A DNA stretch of 57,715 nt. Origin: DATMER01 sp035536935 (GTDB taxonomy: Bacteria > Acidobacteriota > Thermoanaerobaculia > Multivoradales > UBA5704). Made by a program: the position numbers and the translations under genes. Every line of letters starts with the position of its first letter. Positions within the stretch are counted from its first letter, which is position 1. The stretch lies in assembly GCA_035536935.1 (NCBI GenBank), contig DATLNC010000044.1, positions 1 through 57,715 on the forward strand, written 5' to 3'. This document shows, in pieces, positions 41,200 to 48,681 of this stretch. The notes beneath the pieces are model-generated. The model was not told where the DNA came from. It ran no database searches and saw nothing but the letters and a program-made list of their open reading frames with translations.

Positions 41200-43311
41200 A
41201 TGCGCCGCTTGCTGTGCATCCTGCTGCTCGCCGCGCTCTGCACCCCGGCGGGCGCCCAGACGTTCTCGGAAGCCACCGACGTGGTGGTCGTCGAGGTCCC
41301 GGTGCAGGTGATCGGGTCCGACGGCAAGCCGGTCCGCGGCCTGACCGCGGACAACTTCGAGGTCTACGAAGGGCGCAAGAAGCAGTCCCTGGTCGGCTTC
41401 GAGGCCCTCGACCTGGCCTCGCGGCCGGCGGCCGACGGCAAGGGGGCGGCGCCGCCCCCGGTCGCGGCCCGCCGCCACTTCCTGATGATGTTCGACTTCA
41501 CCTTCTCGTCCCCCAAGGGCCTGATGCAGGCCCGCGACGCCGCCCGGACGCTGGTGGAGCAGCTCCATCCGTCCGACCTGGTCTCCGTCGCGAGCTACAC
41601 CGCGGACAAGGGCACCGAAGTGCTGCTCCAGTTCACGGGCGACCGCGGCCAGATCCTGGCCGGCATCGACCGTCTCGGCCTGCACGCCTTCCGCAACGAG
41701 GACCGGACTCCGGACCCCCTGGGGCTGATCGTCGTCGAGGACATGTTCTCGGACCCGGTCATCAATACTGGCGGCGGGGGCGGCGGGGGCGGCGGGGGCA
41801 AGGCCGGCATCGACCCCTCCCAGATGGAGCGCATCATCGGCGCCGAGCTTGCCCGGACCGCCCTGGTCACCCGCGAGCGGTCCGTGGCCAACATGACCCG
41901 CTCCTATGGCGAGCTCGCCCACATGATGGCCGCCGTGCGCGGCCGCAAGTACCTCGTTCTCTTCTCCGAGGGGTTCGACGCCGCGATCCTCACCGGCACC
42001 GCCAACATCGAAGAGCAGATCGCCATGACCCAGGGGGCGAACCTCTGGGACATCGACAACACCGAACGGTTCGGCAGCACCAAGACGGCCAGCCAGATGG
42101 AAGAGATGCTGGAGGAGTTCCGCCGCGCCGACTGCGTCATCCAGGCGGTGGACATCGGCGGCCTGCGCGCCGGGGTCGTCGGCGAGGCGCAGTGGGCCGG
42201 GGGCGAGGACAGCCTCTTCCTCATGGCCAAGGAGACCGGCGGCGAGCTGTTCGAGAACACCAACCAGCTCGACGAAGCCGTGTCCAAGGTGCTGGAGCGG
42301 ACCAGCGTAACCTACGTGCTCGCCTTCCAGCCCGACGTCGAGCGTGACGGCAAGTACCACCGGCTCCGGGTCGAGCTCGAGAACGGCCCCAAGGGGGCGC
42401 GGCTGGTTCACCGTCCGGGCTACTACGCGCCGCAGTCGTACGACAAGCGGAGCCCGCTGGAAAAGGCCATGGTCGCCGGCCAGGCGCTCGTCGGAGCCGA
42501 GGAGAAGGCGCAGATCCGCACCGCGGTGCTGGCAGCGGCTTTCCCCGTGCAGGAAGGGCCGTCGTACGTGCCCGTCCTGATCGAGGTGGACGGTCCCAGC
42601 CTAACCGCGGGCATGCAGGGCAAGTCGCTGCCCACCGACATCTACGCCTACGCCTTCGATGCCGAGGGCCGGGTGCGGGACTTCTTTTCCCAGACCGTGG
42701 GCCTGGACCTCTCCAAGGTCGGGCCGGCGTTGCAGCAGAGCGGGCTCAAGTTCTTCGGCCATCTGGACCTGCCGCCGGGCGATTGGTCGGTGCGGGTGCT
42801 GGTGCGCAACGGCGCCACCGGCGCGATGGGCCTCCAGGTGGCAACGGTGCACGTGCCCGAGCTCGCGCAGGCCGGCGCGGTCCTCTTGCCCGCCTTCTTC
42901 CCCGAGCCCCAGGGCAAGTGGCTGATCGTGCGCGAGGCGGTGCGCCAGGGGGACCGGGAGGTGCCGTACCCGTTCATGGTGGGCAGCACGCCGTACATCC
43001 CGGCTTCGCTGCCGGTGCTCGTGGCGGGGCAGGGAACGTCGTTTTCCCTGGTCGGCTACCGCCTGAAGCCGGGCGCGCTGCGGGCCGAGGCCAAGGTCCT
43101 CACCGCCGACGGCCGCGAAGCCGGCGCGGGCACGATCGAAGGCTTCGAGCGCCTCGATCCCGGCGCCGACGGCGCCGACCGCATGGTGGCGACCTTCGCC
43201 CCGCCGGCCGGCCTGAAGCCCGGGGACTACATGCTGATGGTGACGGTCACGGACTCGGCGGGGGCGGCGCAGACGAGCGTTACGCCGTTTCAAGTAGCGG
43301 GGGTCAATTAG
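41200..43311 (+). CDS. Secreted VWA protein, acidobacterial family, paralogue 5 (altered MIDAS)
   Basis: This 703-residue copy has a signal peptide (RRLLCILLLAALCTPAGAQ). Its MIDAS reads DFTFS (D99, T101, S103), so threonine replaces serine. The variable loop is a poly-glycine run (about ten Gly) coded by a GGC/GGG tract at 41770-41800. Otherwise it carries the family blocks GRKYLVLFSEGFDAA, VIQAVDIGGLRAGV and VHRPGYYAP, and the C-terminal sandwich. It ends the five-gene run. Confidence 0.85.
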   Translation: MRRLLCILLLAALCTPAGAQTFSEATDVVVVEVPVQVIGSDGKPVRGLTADNFEVYEGRKKQSLVGFEALDLASRPAADGKGAAPPPVAARRHFLMMFDFTFSSPKGLMQARDAARTLVEQLHPSDLVSVASYTADKGTEVLLQFTGDRGQILAGIDRLGLHAFRNEDRTPDPLGLIVVEDMFSDPVINTGGGGGGGGGGKAGIDPSQMERIIGAELARTALVTRERSVANMTRSYGELAHMMAAVRGRKYLVLFSEGFDAAILTGTANIEEQIAMTQGANLWDIDNTERFGSTKTASQMEEMLEEFRRADCVIQAVDIGGLRAGVVGEAQWAGGEDSLFLMAKETGGELFENTNQLDEAVSKVLERTSVTYVLAFQPDVERDGKYHRLRVELENGPKGARLVHRPGYYAPQSYDKRSPLEKAMVAGQALVGAEEKAQIRTAVLAAAFPVQEGPSYVPVLIEVDGPSLTAGMQGKSLPTDIYAYAFDAEGRVRDFFSQTVGLDLSKVGPALQQSGLKFFGHLDLPPGDWSVRVLVRNGATGAMGLQVATVHVPELAQAGAVLLPAFFPEPQGKWLIVREAVRQGDREVPYPFMVGSTPYIPASLPVLVAGQGTSFSLVGYRLKPGALRAEAKVLTADGREAGAGTIEGFERLDPGADGADRMVATFAPPAGLKPGDYMLMVTVTDSAGAAQTSVTPFQVAGVN

Positions 43312-43330
43312 CGGCGGTAAGATCCCCCGC

Positions 43331-44491
43331 GTGACAGAGACGACGATCCACCTCAAGCCCGGCCGGGACAAGTCGGTTCGCGAAGGCCACCCCTGGATCT
43401 TCTCCGGCGGCGTCGGCCGCCTGGAGGGTCCGGGGGACGCGCCCCTCGCCCGCGTCCTCGACTCCTCCGGCCGGTTCCTCGGGCTCGGCTTCCACAGCCC
43501 CCGCTCGCAGATCCGCGTACGCATGCTCGGCCCCGAGCTGGACTTCCGGAAGCGGATCGCCGAAGCCCTGACCCTCCGCGCCGCGGTCCTCCCTCCGGAC
43601 ACCACCGGCTACCGTGTCCTCAACTCCGAGGGCGACGGCCTGCCCGGCTGGACGGTCGACCGCTTCGGCGACGCCCTGGTCAGCCAGATCACGGTCGCCG
43701 GGCTGGAGGCCCTGCGGGAGGAGGCGTACGCCGCCCTGGCCGAGGCTTTTCCCGGAATGTCCATCCTGCAGATGAACGACCTGCCGGCGCGGAGGGCCGA
43801 GGGGCTGCCCTTCGGCGGGGTCGAGGCGATCCTGGGGGAGCCGCCGGCCGAGGCGCCGTTCCTGGAGCACGGCTTCCAGCTCACGGCCGAGCTGTCGGGC
43901 GGCCAGAAGACCGGCTTCTACTGCGACCAGCGGGAGAACCGCCGCCGGGTGGAGGGCCTGTCGGGCGGCCGGACCGTCCTGGACCTCTTCGCCCACGCAG
44001 GCGCCTTCGGCCTCTACGCCCTGCGCGGAGGAGCCGAGCGGGTGGTCCACGTGGAATCCTCCACGCGGCTCATCGAGCGCGGCCGGGAGCAGGCGGCGAG
44101 GAACGGCTTCGAGCGGGCCGAATGGGTCAAGGCGAACGTCTTCGAAGACCTGCGGGAGCGCACGGACCGCTACGGCCTGGTGGTCTGCGATCCGCCGCCC
44201 CTGGTGCGCAAGCGTCCGGACGTGGATGCCGCGGCCCGCGCCTACAAGGACTTGAACCGCCTCGCCCTGCAGAGAGTGGAGCCCGGAGGATTCCTCCTGA
44301 CCTTCTCCTGCAGCGGCGCGGTCGACTCGAAGCTCTTCCGCCAGATCCTCTTCGCCTCCGCTATGGAGGCCGGCGTGCGCGTCGCGCTCCTGGAGCCCCT
44401 GGCCGCGGCCCCCGACCATCCTGTCGACATCCGGCATCCTCAGGGCGAGTACTTGAAGGGCTGGCTGATGACGGTGCGCGGCCCCGTGTAG
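43331..44491 (+). CDS. rlmI: Class I SAM-dependent rRNA methyltransferase, RlmI-like
   Basis: This 386-residue protein has an N-terminal PUA-type segment (IHLKPGRDKSVREGHPWIFS), a central domain with LNSEGDGLPGWTVDRFG and a Rossmann methyltransferase domain. The latter shows GQKTGFYCDQRENR, VLDLFAHAGAFGLYALRGGA (SAM motif I), CDPPPLVRK (motif IV) and LLTFSCSGAV. E. coli RlmI makes m5C1962 in 23S rRNA, and the same target is inferred. TAAGAT lies 7 nt before the GTG start, implying a leaderless mRNA. Its stop abuts a REP fragment and array C. Confidence 0.9.
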   Translation: MTETTIHLKPGRDKSVREGHPWIFSGGVGRLEGPGDAPLARVLDSSGRFLGLGFHSPRSQIRVRMLGPELDFRKRIAEALTLRAAVLPPDTTGYRVLNSEGDGLPGWTVDRFGDALVSQITVAGLEALREEAYAALAEAFPGMSILQMNDLPARRAEGLPFGGVEAILGEPPAEAPFLEHGFQLTAELSGGQKTGFYCDQRENRRRVEGLSGGRTVLDLFAHAGAFGLYALRGGAERVVHVESSTRLIERGREQAARNGFERAEWVKANVFEDLRERTDRYGLVVCDPPPLVRKRPDVDAAARAYKDLNRLALQRVEPGGFLLTFSCSGAVDSKLFRQILFASAMEAGVRVALLEPLAAAPDHPVDIRHPQGEYLKGWLMTVRGPV

Positions 44492-44510
44492 GGGCGGCTC
44501 TTGGCGCGCC
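44487..44510. repeat. REP-like element fragment, copy 3
   Basis: TGTAGGGGCGGCTCTTGG matches the left arm of the complete copies at 7032 and 52494, then diverges. It overlaps the rlmI stop and array C begins immediately after, so the element appears truncated by, or eroded at, the array boundary. Confidence 0.6.
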
Positions 44511-44940
44511 GAAAACCGTTTCCGGCTCACAGGAATGGATTTCAGCCCGCCGAAGTCTCTTCGAGCGCGCTGGAATGGATCCGGAGCGCTCGATGAAGCT
44601 TACAGCGCTTCGGGGAAGACTTTGGGCGCCTTGGACTCGAATCCGGCACGCTCGAAAAGACTTCGAGCGCGTCGAAATCAATTCGGCTCCAATAGATTGG
44701 ATGATAACCCCCCAGATTGACTCCGGAGGACTCGGAATTGATTTCGGCTCCAAAATATTGGATAACGGCGCGAAAGATTCCAATCTGGTGGCGCCGAATT
44801 GATTTCTACTCCAGTAGATCGAATCCGGACGCGAGAAGATTCAATCCGATGGACCGGGTTTCATTTTTGCGCGCCTGTTTTCAATTCCAAGGCATCAGGA
44901 CTGATTCTGGCGGGCTCGAATTGATTTCTTATCCAATATA
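44511..44940. repeat. Array C: about 21 degenerate units of 20-21 bp
   Basis: Cores of type GAA-N5-TTC recur with spacings of 18-23 and a mean near 20.4 nt (for example 44533, 44552, 44573, 44634, 44654, 44674, 44735, 44796, 44918). GAATTGATTTC (44735, 44796, 44918) and its exact reverse complement GAAATCAATTC (44674) occur in the same register. The half between cores is often CGGCTCC or GAGCGCGCTC. The array fills the 490-bp gap between the convergent rlmI and ketosynthase genes. No frame is a plausible gene, and the non-triplet period argues against coding. Confidence 0.75.
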
Positions 44941-44981
44941 TTGGATGTCGTGCGCTCGCCGCCAAATTTTGGAGGCGAGCT

Positions 44982-46637
44982 CTATTTCCATGGGCGCGAG
45001 ATCACGCAGGCATTGATCCCGCCGACTCCCATCGACAGCTTGCCGGCCGGACCGGCGGGGGCGGGCACGGCCTCGTCGCCGACGAAGTCGCGGTGGAGGG
45101 CGGCGATCTGCGGATTCAGCTCGCCGTGGGAGAGCGGCGTCGGGAAGATCGTCCCCCGCTCGTAGCCAAGGTACTGCGCGGTCAGCTCCCAGCCCCCCGC
45201 GGCGGACATGCCGTGGCCGAACGTCCCCTTGCGGGCCGTGACCAGGACCGAGTCCGGGAGGATCGAGCGCAGGTTGTGGACCTCCTGGTAGTCGCCCGGG
45301 GTGGCCGTGGCGTGGAGGTCCCAGGTGGCGATCTCGTCCGGCCGGATGCCGGAGGCGTCGAAGGCCTGGCGCATGGCCTCGGTCGGCCCCTCCACGGAGG
45401 GTGTAATGATGTGGTCGGCGTCCGAGCTGACCCCGACCGCCAGCGGCTCCATGCCCAGCGGCTTGAACCCGAGCGCCGTCATGTGCTCCAGGTCGCCCAC
45501 GATCCAGAGCACCGACCCGCCGGCCACGTGGGTGCCGCGCATGCCGGTCAGGGGTTTCGAGACGTTGCCGTCGGCGGAAGTCACGCGGGCCGAGTAGAAG
45601 CCGCCGACCGAGAGCACGTTCGGCGGCGGGTCGGTGGCGCCGACCACCACGGCCTTGGCCTCGCCGCGCTCGATGGCATCCATGGCGAGCTTCAGGGTCA
45701 CGCCGAAGGTGGAGCAGGCCGCCACGGGCCCGAAGGCCAGGCCGGTGATCCTGCCGAGCATGGAGATCTGCGCGGCCGGGGTGTTGTGGAGGTTCCACAC
45801 GACGTTCGCTGACACGGCCAGCCAGGGGGGCTGGGGCGCGCCCCAGCGCTTCTGGGCCTGTCCGAAGCGGCGCTGCTTCTCCTTGAGGACGCTCATCTTG
45901 CCGCTCTCGACGCTGCCCTCGACGCTCATCGATTCGATCTCGGCCAGCTCGGCGAGGTAGGCGTGGAGATCGGGGCAGCTCGCGGCCCAGAAGTGCCACC
46001 AGGCGCGGTCGGCGTCGGAGCGCTCCTCGGGCGGCAGGGCCTCAGGGGGCGCCGGAATATCAGGGGCATTGGAGCGTTCCTCGGCCGGCGAGTCCCACCA
46101 CGCCTGGAGCTGCGGGTTGCGCTCGGCCCAGAAGCGGTCCCAGGCGCGCTGGGCGCGGTCCAGGGCGAGGGTCGACTGCGCGATCGTCATGACGTTGCCG
46201 ATGCCGCTGCCCACGTACACATGGGCCTGGGTGCCGAGGCGCTGGAGCTCCTGCTCGATGCCGGGGTTCTGCCCCAGCGTCTGGATGAAGGCGCCGACCG
46301 CGTACAAGGTGGTCGGATCCATCTTGTCGTGGAGCTGGCGGTAGCGGCTGGGCGGGAAGCGGGCGTCGATCCAGCCCTTGTACTCCTCGAACGAGAACTC
46401 GGGGTTGCCCACCAGGAAGTTGTTGGGGCCGTAGCCCTCGAACGGAGACAGCCAGCTCTCCGACGACGCGAGGTTCCTCGCGAACGCCTCGACGTTCGGC
46501 GAGCGGGGCGCGACGACCCCCCAGCCAAAGATCCCGACTCTACGCAGAATGAAGCCCCCCTCTCCGGGGGGATTGTACACAACGCCAGTTAAAAGAATCC
46601 CGCCGGACCTCCCACCTTCCTGGTGAGGGGATTCCAT
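44982..46637 (-). CDS. Solitary beta-ketoacyl synthase with a large Trp-rich insertion
   Basis: The thiolase-fold ketosynthase signature is complete: Cys308 in FGPVAACSTFGVTLK, His442 in TWDLHATATPGD and His475 in KGTFGHGMSAAGG. Compared with FabF-type enzymes (about 410 residues) it carries an extra segment of roughly 100 residues (about 160-270) rich in Trp and Glu, with WDRFWAERNPQLQAWWDSPA and RAWWHFWAASCPDLHAYLAE. The start is uncertain. The longest frame begins at ATG 46637, but the conserved domain begins LRRVGIFGWGVVAP after a CCCCCCGGAGAGGGGGG hairpin. Initiation at ATT or CTG just downstream of it (about 46550) is possible. No carrier protein or other fatty-acid genes are adjacent. 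Confidence 0.8.
   Translation of the reverse strand: MESPHQEGGRSGGILLTGVVYNPPGEGGFILRRVGIFGWGVVAPRSPNVEAFARNLASSESWLSPFEGYGPNNFLVGNPEFSFEEYKGWIDARFPPSRYRQLHDKMDPTTLYAVGAFIQTLGQNPGIEQELQRLGTQAHVYVGSGIGNVMTIAQSTLALDRAQRAWDRFWAERNPQLQAWWDSPAEERSNAPDIPAPPEALPPEERSDADRAWWHFWAASCPDLHAYLAELAEIESMSVEGSVESGKMSVLKEKQRRFGQAQKRWGAPQPPWLAVSANVVWNLHNTPAAQISMLGRITGLAFGPVAACSTFGVTLKLAMDAIERGEAKAVVVGATDPPPNVLSVGGFYSARVTSADGNVSKPLTGMRGTHVAGGSVLWIVGDLEHMTALGFKPLGMEPLAVGVSSDADHIITPSVEGPTEAMRQAFDASGIRPDEIATWDLHATATPGDYQEVHNLRSILPDSVLVTARKGTFGHGMSAAGGWELTAQYLGYERGTIFPTPLSHGELNPQIAALHRDFVGDEAVPAPAGPAGKLSMGVGGINACVISRPWK
46552..46575 (-). promoter_or_regulatory. Hairpin overlapping the presumed ribosome-binding site of the ketosynthase
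   Basis: On the minus strand a CCCCCC-GGAGA-GGGGGG stem-loop lies directly before the codons for the conserved LRRVGIFG start. A TACAAT -10-like hexamer lies just upstream. The GGAG in the loop could serve as, or hide, the Shine-Dalgarno sequence. Confidence 0.35.
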
Positions 46638-46704
46638 CGGCTATAGCGACGCCACCATCCGAGCATCGCGACCCTCATCGCGGGCCAGAAGGCAGAAGGC
46701 GCCG

Positions 46705-47060
46705 GGGCAGCCGCACGTCTTCGCCTTCGACAACAGCCTGGCGCAACCCACCGTCTACTAGTCGAGCTACGTCCGGGCCGCGAACGTCCCGCGGTCCCAG
46801 ACCATCGACGTCCTGCAGGCGGTCTACCAGGGGAGGTCGTTCGCGAACCCGGCGTCCGCGTTCCAGCAGCACTTGCTGGGGCCCCAGCCGAACGTGGACA
46901 TCCGGACCGACAACCCGGCCATCGGGGGCGTGATGACCGCGGACTGGCGATCGGCCAGGGCATCTTCCCGTTGACGACCTTCCCCCGGCAGCCTACCGCT
47001 CTCGACGACATGACCGAGGCCCGCGCAGGGACTGCTCTCGCTGGACGACATCGAGCTCTG
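46705..47060 (+). pseudogene. Decayed coding remnant, family not recognised
   Basis: The plus strand reads FAFDNSLAQPTVY, an in-frame stop, then SQTIDVLQAVYQGRSFANPA, FQQHLLGPQPNVDIRTDNPA and IGGVMTADWRSA. After a frame change it reads GQGIFPLTTFPRQPTALDDM, and after another LLSLDDIEL and a stop. This is protein-like sequence broken by a stop and at least two frameshifts. I cannot name the parent. The opposite-strand frame over the same DNA is its shadow. The rest of the gap (46638-46704) shows nothing. Confidence 0.5.
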
Positions 47061-47068
47061 AGGCCACA

Positions 47069-47097
47069 TTGACACTTTGCCAAAGGCGGCGTAGACT
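47069..47097 (+). promoter_or_regulatory. Strong sigma-70-type promoter of the BrnT-like/PDDEXK module
   Basis: A perfect TTGACA (47069-47074) is followed after exactly 17 bp by TAGACT (47092-47097). Transcription would start near 47104, about 70 nt before the first gene, unlike the leaderless pattern of most host genes here. Confidence 0.6.
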
Positions 47098-47171
47098 GCC
47101 TAAGTGATTGTTTTTATTAATCTTTATCGACGGTATACGCAGGGCTTCGGGGATGGTGCGCGGGATCGGGA

Positions 47172-47420
47172 ATGGTCAACTGGAACAAGTTTGATGCAGC
47201 CGACTATGATCTTGAGTTCAATGAAGAGAAGCTCTCTGCGCATGGCGTCAGCGTGGAAGAAGCTGCCGAGTTACTTTGGAATGAAATGATCGTCCGCAAA
47301 AATAAAGGATTCAAGGATAGAGTTCAAATCCTTGGCCGCGCGGATTCCGGACGAAGCATCAAGCTCATCGTTCACATCCAAGGCAAGACGCTTCGTGTAA
47401 TTACAGGATGGCCGTTATGA
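47172..47420 (+). CDS. Small BrnT/RelE-like putative toxin
   Basis: This 82-residue protein contains DLEFNEEKLSAHGVSVEEAA, NEMIVRKNKGFKDRVQILGR and SGRSIKLIVHIQGKTLRVIT. The layout (short helices followed by a four-strand basic sheet) resembles BrnT or RelE-fold RNases, but similarity is weak. It is coupled by an ATGA overlap to the next gene, whose N-terminus looks antitoxin-like. Lower GC than the surroundings suggests acquisition by transfer. Confidence 0.6.
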   Translation: MVNWNKFDAADYDLEFNEEKLSAHGVSVEEAAELLWNEMIVRKNKGFKDRVQILGRADSGRSIKLIVHIQGKTLRVITGWPL

Positions 47421-47953
47421 AACATCGAAAGCCTCAGAAGTTGTCACAGGAGGAAGTGGATAGCCTGGTGATTGCCGAGGCGGACGATCCTGATGCGTGG
47501 GAAAAAGAGATCCTCGTGCCTCCTTCGAGATCACCGCGTCCGGAATGGTTGACGCGCTCGAAGCATCTGGACCTGGCGGCAAAGTTCTACGTTTTATCTG
47601 TTCTGCACAGACTAGGAGCCGAAGCCAATCTGACTCTTGCGCAGCCGTTCGGGGCCGATATCATGGTAGTGCAAGAGCCTGGTCATGCGCTTACGATCGA
47701 TGTAAAGACGCTTTCAGGAACGAAAGAGTGGCTCATCGACCGGTTTCGTGCGGAAAAACACCACTACGTCGTATTCGTCTGTTATCGGGAGCCTGTGCAG
47801 GATCCAGCCGCGGTTCCGGAGGTCTACATACTGCCATCCGAGCAGTTGAAATCCCGGGTCGCCGGTATTCGTGAGAGCAGTGTCCCGGTTGAGTCGCTGA
47901 CGCAAGAGTTTGATCCGCGTGAGATCTGGCAGCAGTTGGTGCCTGCGGCCTGA
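47417..47953 (+). CDS. Putative antitoxin-like N-terminus fused to a PDDEXK-type nuclease-like domain
   Basis: The 178-residue product starts KHRKPQKLSQEEVDSLVIAE, similar to short acidic antitoxin tails. It continues with a domain LDLAAKFYVLSVLHRLGAEA, FGADIMVVQEPGHALTIDVK and FRAEKHHYVVFVCYREP. Asp81, Asp95 and Lys97 fit the D-(x)n-(D/E)xK active site of restriction-endonuclease-like folds. ATG 47417 overlaps the upstream stop; ATG 47408 is an alternative. I infer a toxin-antitoxin or restriction-like module, not tested by comparison. Confidence 0.55.
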   Translation: MKHRKPQKLSQEEVDSLVIAEADDPDAWEKEILVPPSRSPRPEWLTRSKHLDLAAKFYVLSVLHRLGAEANLTLAQPFGADIMVVQEPGHALTIDVKTLSGTKEWLIDRFRAEKHHYVVFVCYREPVQDPAAVPEVYILPSEQLKSRVAGIRESSVPVESLTQEFDPREIWQQLVPAA

Positions 47954-47974
47954 TCATTCAACTCCACAGACGCG

Positions 47975-48004
47975 AAGGGCGCCCTTGCGGGCGCCCGTTC
48001 TTCT
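47975..48004 (+). terminator. Rho-independent-type hairpin
   Basis: GGGCGCCC-TTGC-GGGCGCCC followed by GTTCTTCT lies between the PDDEXK-like gene and the convergent BON gene. The stem can also work on the opposite strand. Confidence 0.6.
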
Positions 48005-48653
48005 ACCACTCCAGTTGCTGTCCGGGAGGTTGCTTGCCTTTGGCCCAGCGGGTCTCGCGGAGGGGACGGCTGAGGTCTTTGAGATTGCTGCCCTTGCTGC
48101 GCGCCAGGAGGCCGAGACCGGCCAGGGCGCCCACTCCCAGCACGGCCGTGCGCGGGCTCACACCCTTGAGAGAGCCGCGCCGGCTGCCGTTCGAGCTCTC
48201 GTTCTTGACGTTCTCCGCCCCATCCTGGATCTCCAGGCGGCTCTCCACCTCGTGAACCCCCTTGATCTTCTGCACTTTGGCGAGCAGCTTGTCGAGCTCG
48301 GAGGCGCTCACCGGGCCCGAGAGGATCACCCGGCCGTCCGCGCACTGCACCTGGAGGGCCGAGGGATTGGAAAGGTGGCGGCCCAGCTTGGAGCGCACCC
48401 GACCCTCCAGCTTGACGTCGTCCGGGCTGCCCTTGCGCAGGCGCGAGGTCGCTCCGGCCACGAGGCCGCGGGTGCGGTTGCCGACGTCGGCCGATGTCCT
48501 GCGCAGCGCCTTGCCGCTCACCTTGAGGCCGTGCACGGCCTTGTCGCGGGCCAGGGCGCGGCGGCGGCGGCCACCGTCCGGATCGAGAAGATACATGAGG
48601 CCGGCGCCGAGGCCGACCCCTCCGAGTAGGGTCAAGGGGTTGTGTTTTTTCAT
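48003..48653 (-). CDS. BON-domain protein with YtxH-like N-terminus
   Basis: This 216-residue protein begins with a membrane-inserting segment (TLLGGVGLGAGLMYLLDPDG followed by RRRR). A BON domain (DVKLEGRVRSKLGRHLSNPS, then CADGRVILSGPVSASELDKL) lies at about 75-145. The C-terminus is hydrophobic then basic (TAVLGVGALAGLGLLARSKG). BON domains bind phospholipids and accompany osmotic-stress proteins. The neighbour upstream shares the N-terminal motif, so the two are related paralogues in one operon (28-bp gap). Confidence 0.8.
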   Translation of the reverse strand: MKKHNPLTLLGGVGLGAGLMYLLDPDGGRRRRALARDKAVHGLKVSGKALRRTSADVGNRTRGLVAGATSRLRKGSPDDVKLEGRVRSKLGRHLSNPSALQVQCADGRVILSGPVSASELDKLLAKVQKIKGVHEVESRLEIQDGAENVKNESSNGSRRGSLKGVSPRTAVLGVGALAGLGLLARSKGSNLKDLSRPLRETRWAKGKQPPGQQLEW

Positions 48654-48681
48654 GGGAGTGTCCTCCTTTCGAACATCCGTG

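Noticed and set aside
41770..41800. Poly-glycine tract in VWA paralogue 5 as a frameshift or assembly error
   Set aside because: The frame remains open and homologous on both sides, and the other paralogues also vary in length at this loop.
38797..42411. A 1204-residue minus-strand frame opposite VWA paralogues 3-5
   Set aside because: It is a shadow of GC-rich codon bias. The plus-strand genes have signal peptides, family motifs and coupled starts; the reverse frame shows only low-complexity His/Leu/Gly/Val sequence.
46589..47083. 164-residue minus-strand gene upstream of the ketosynthase
   Set aside because: Arg/Pro/Ser-rich translation typical of a shadow. The plus strand carries recognisable but broken protein segments instead.
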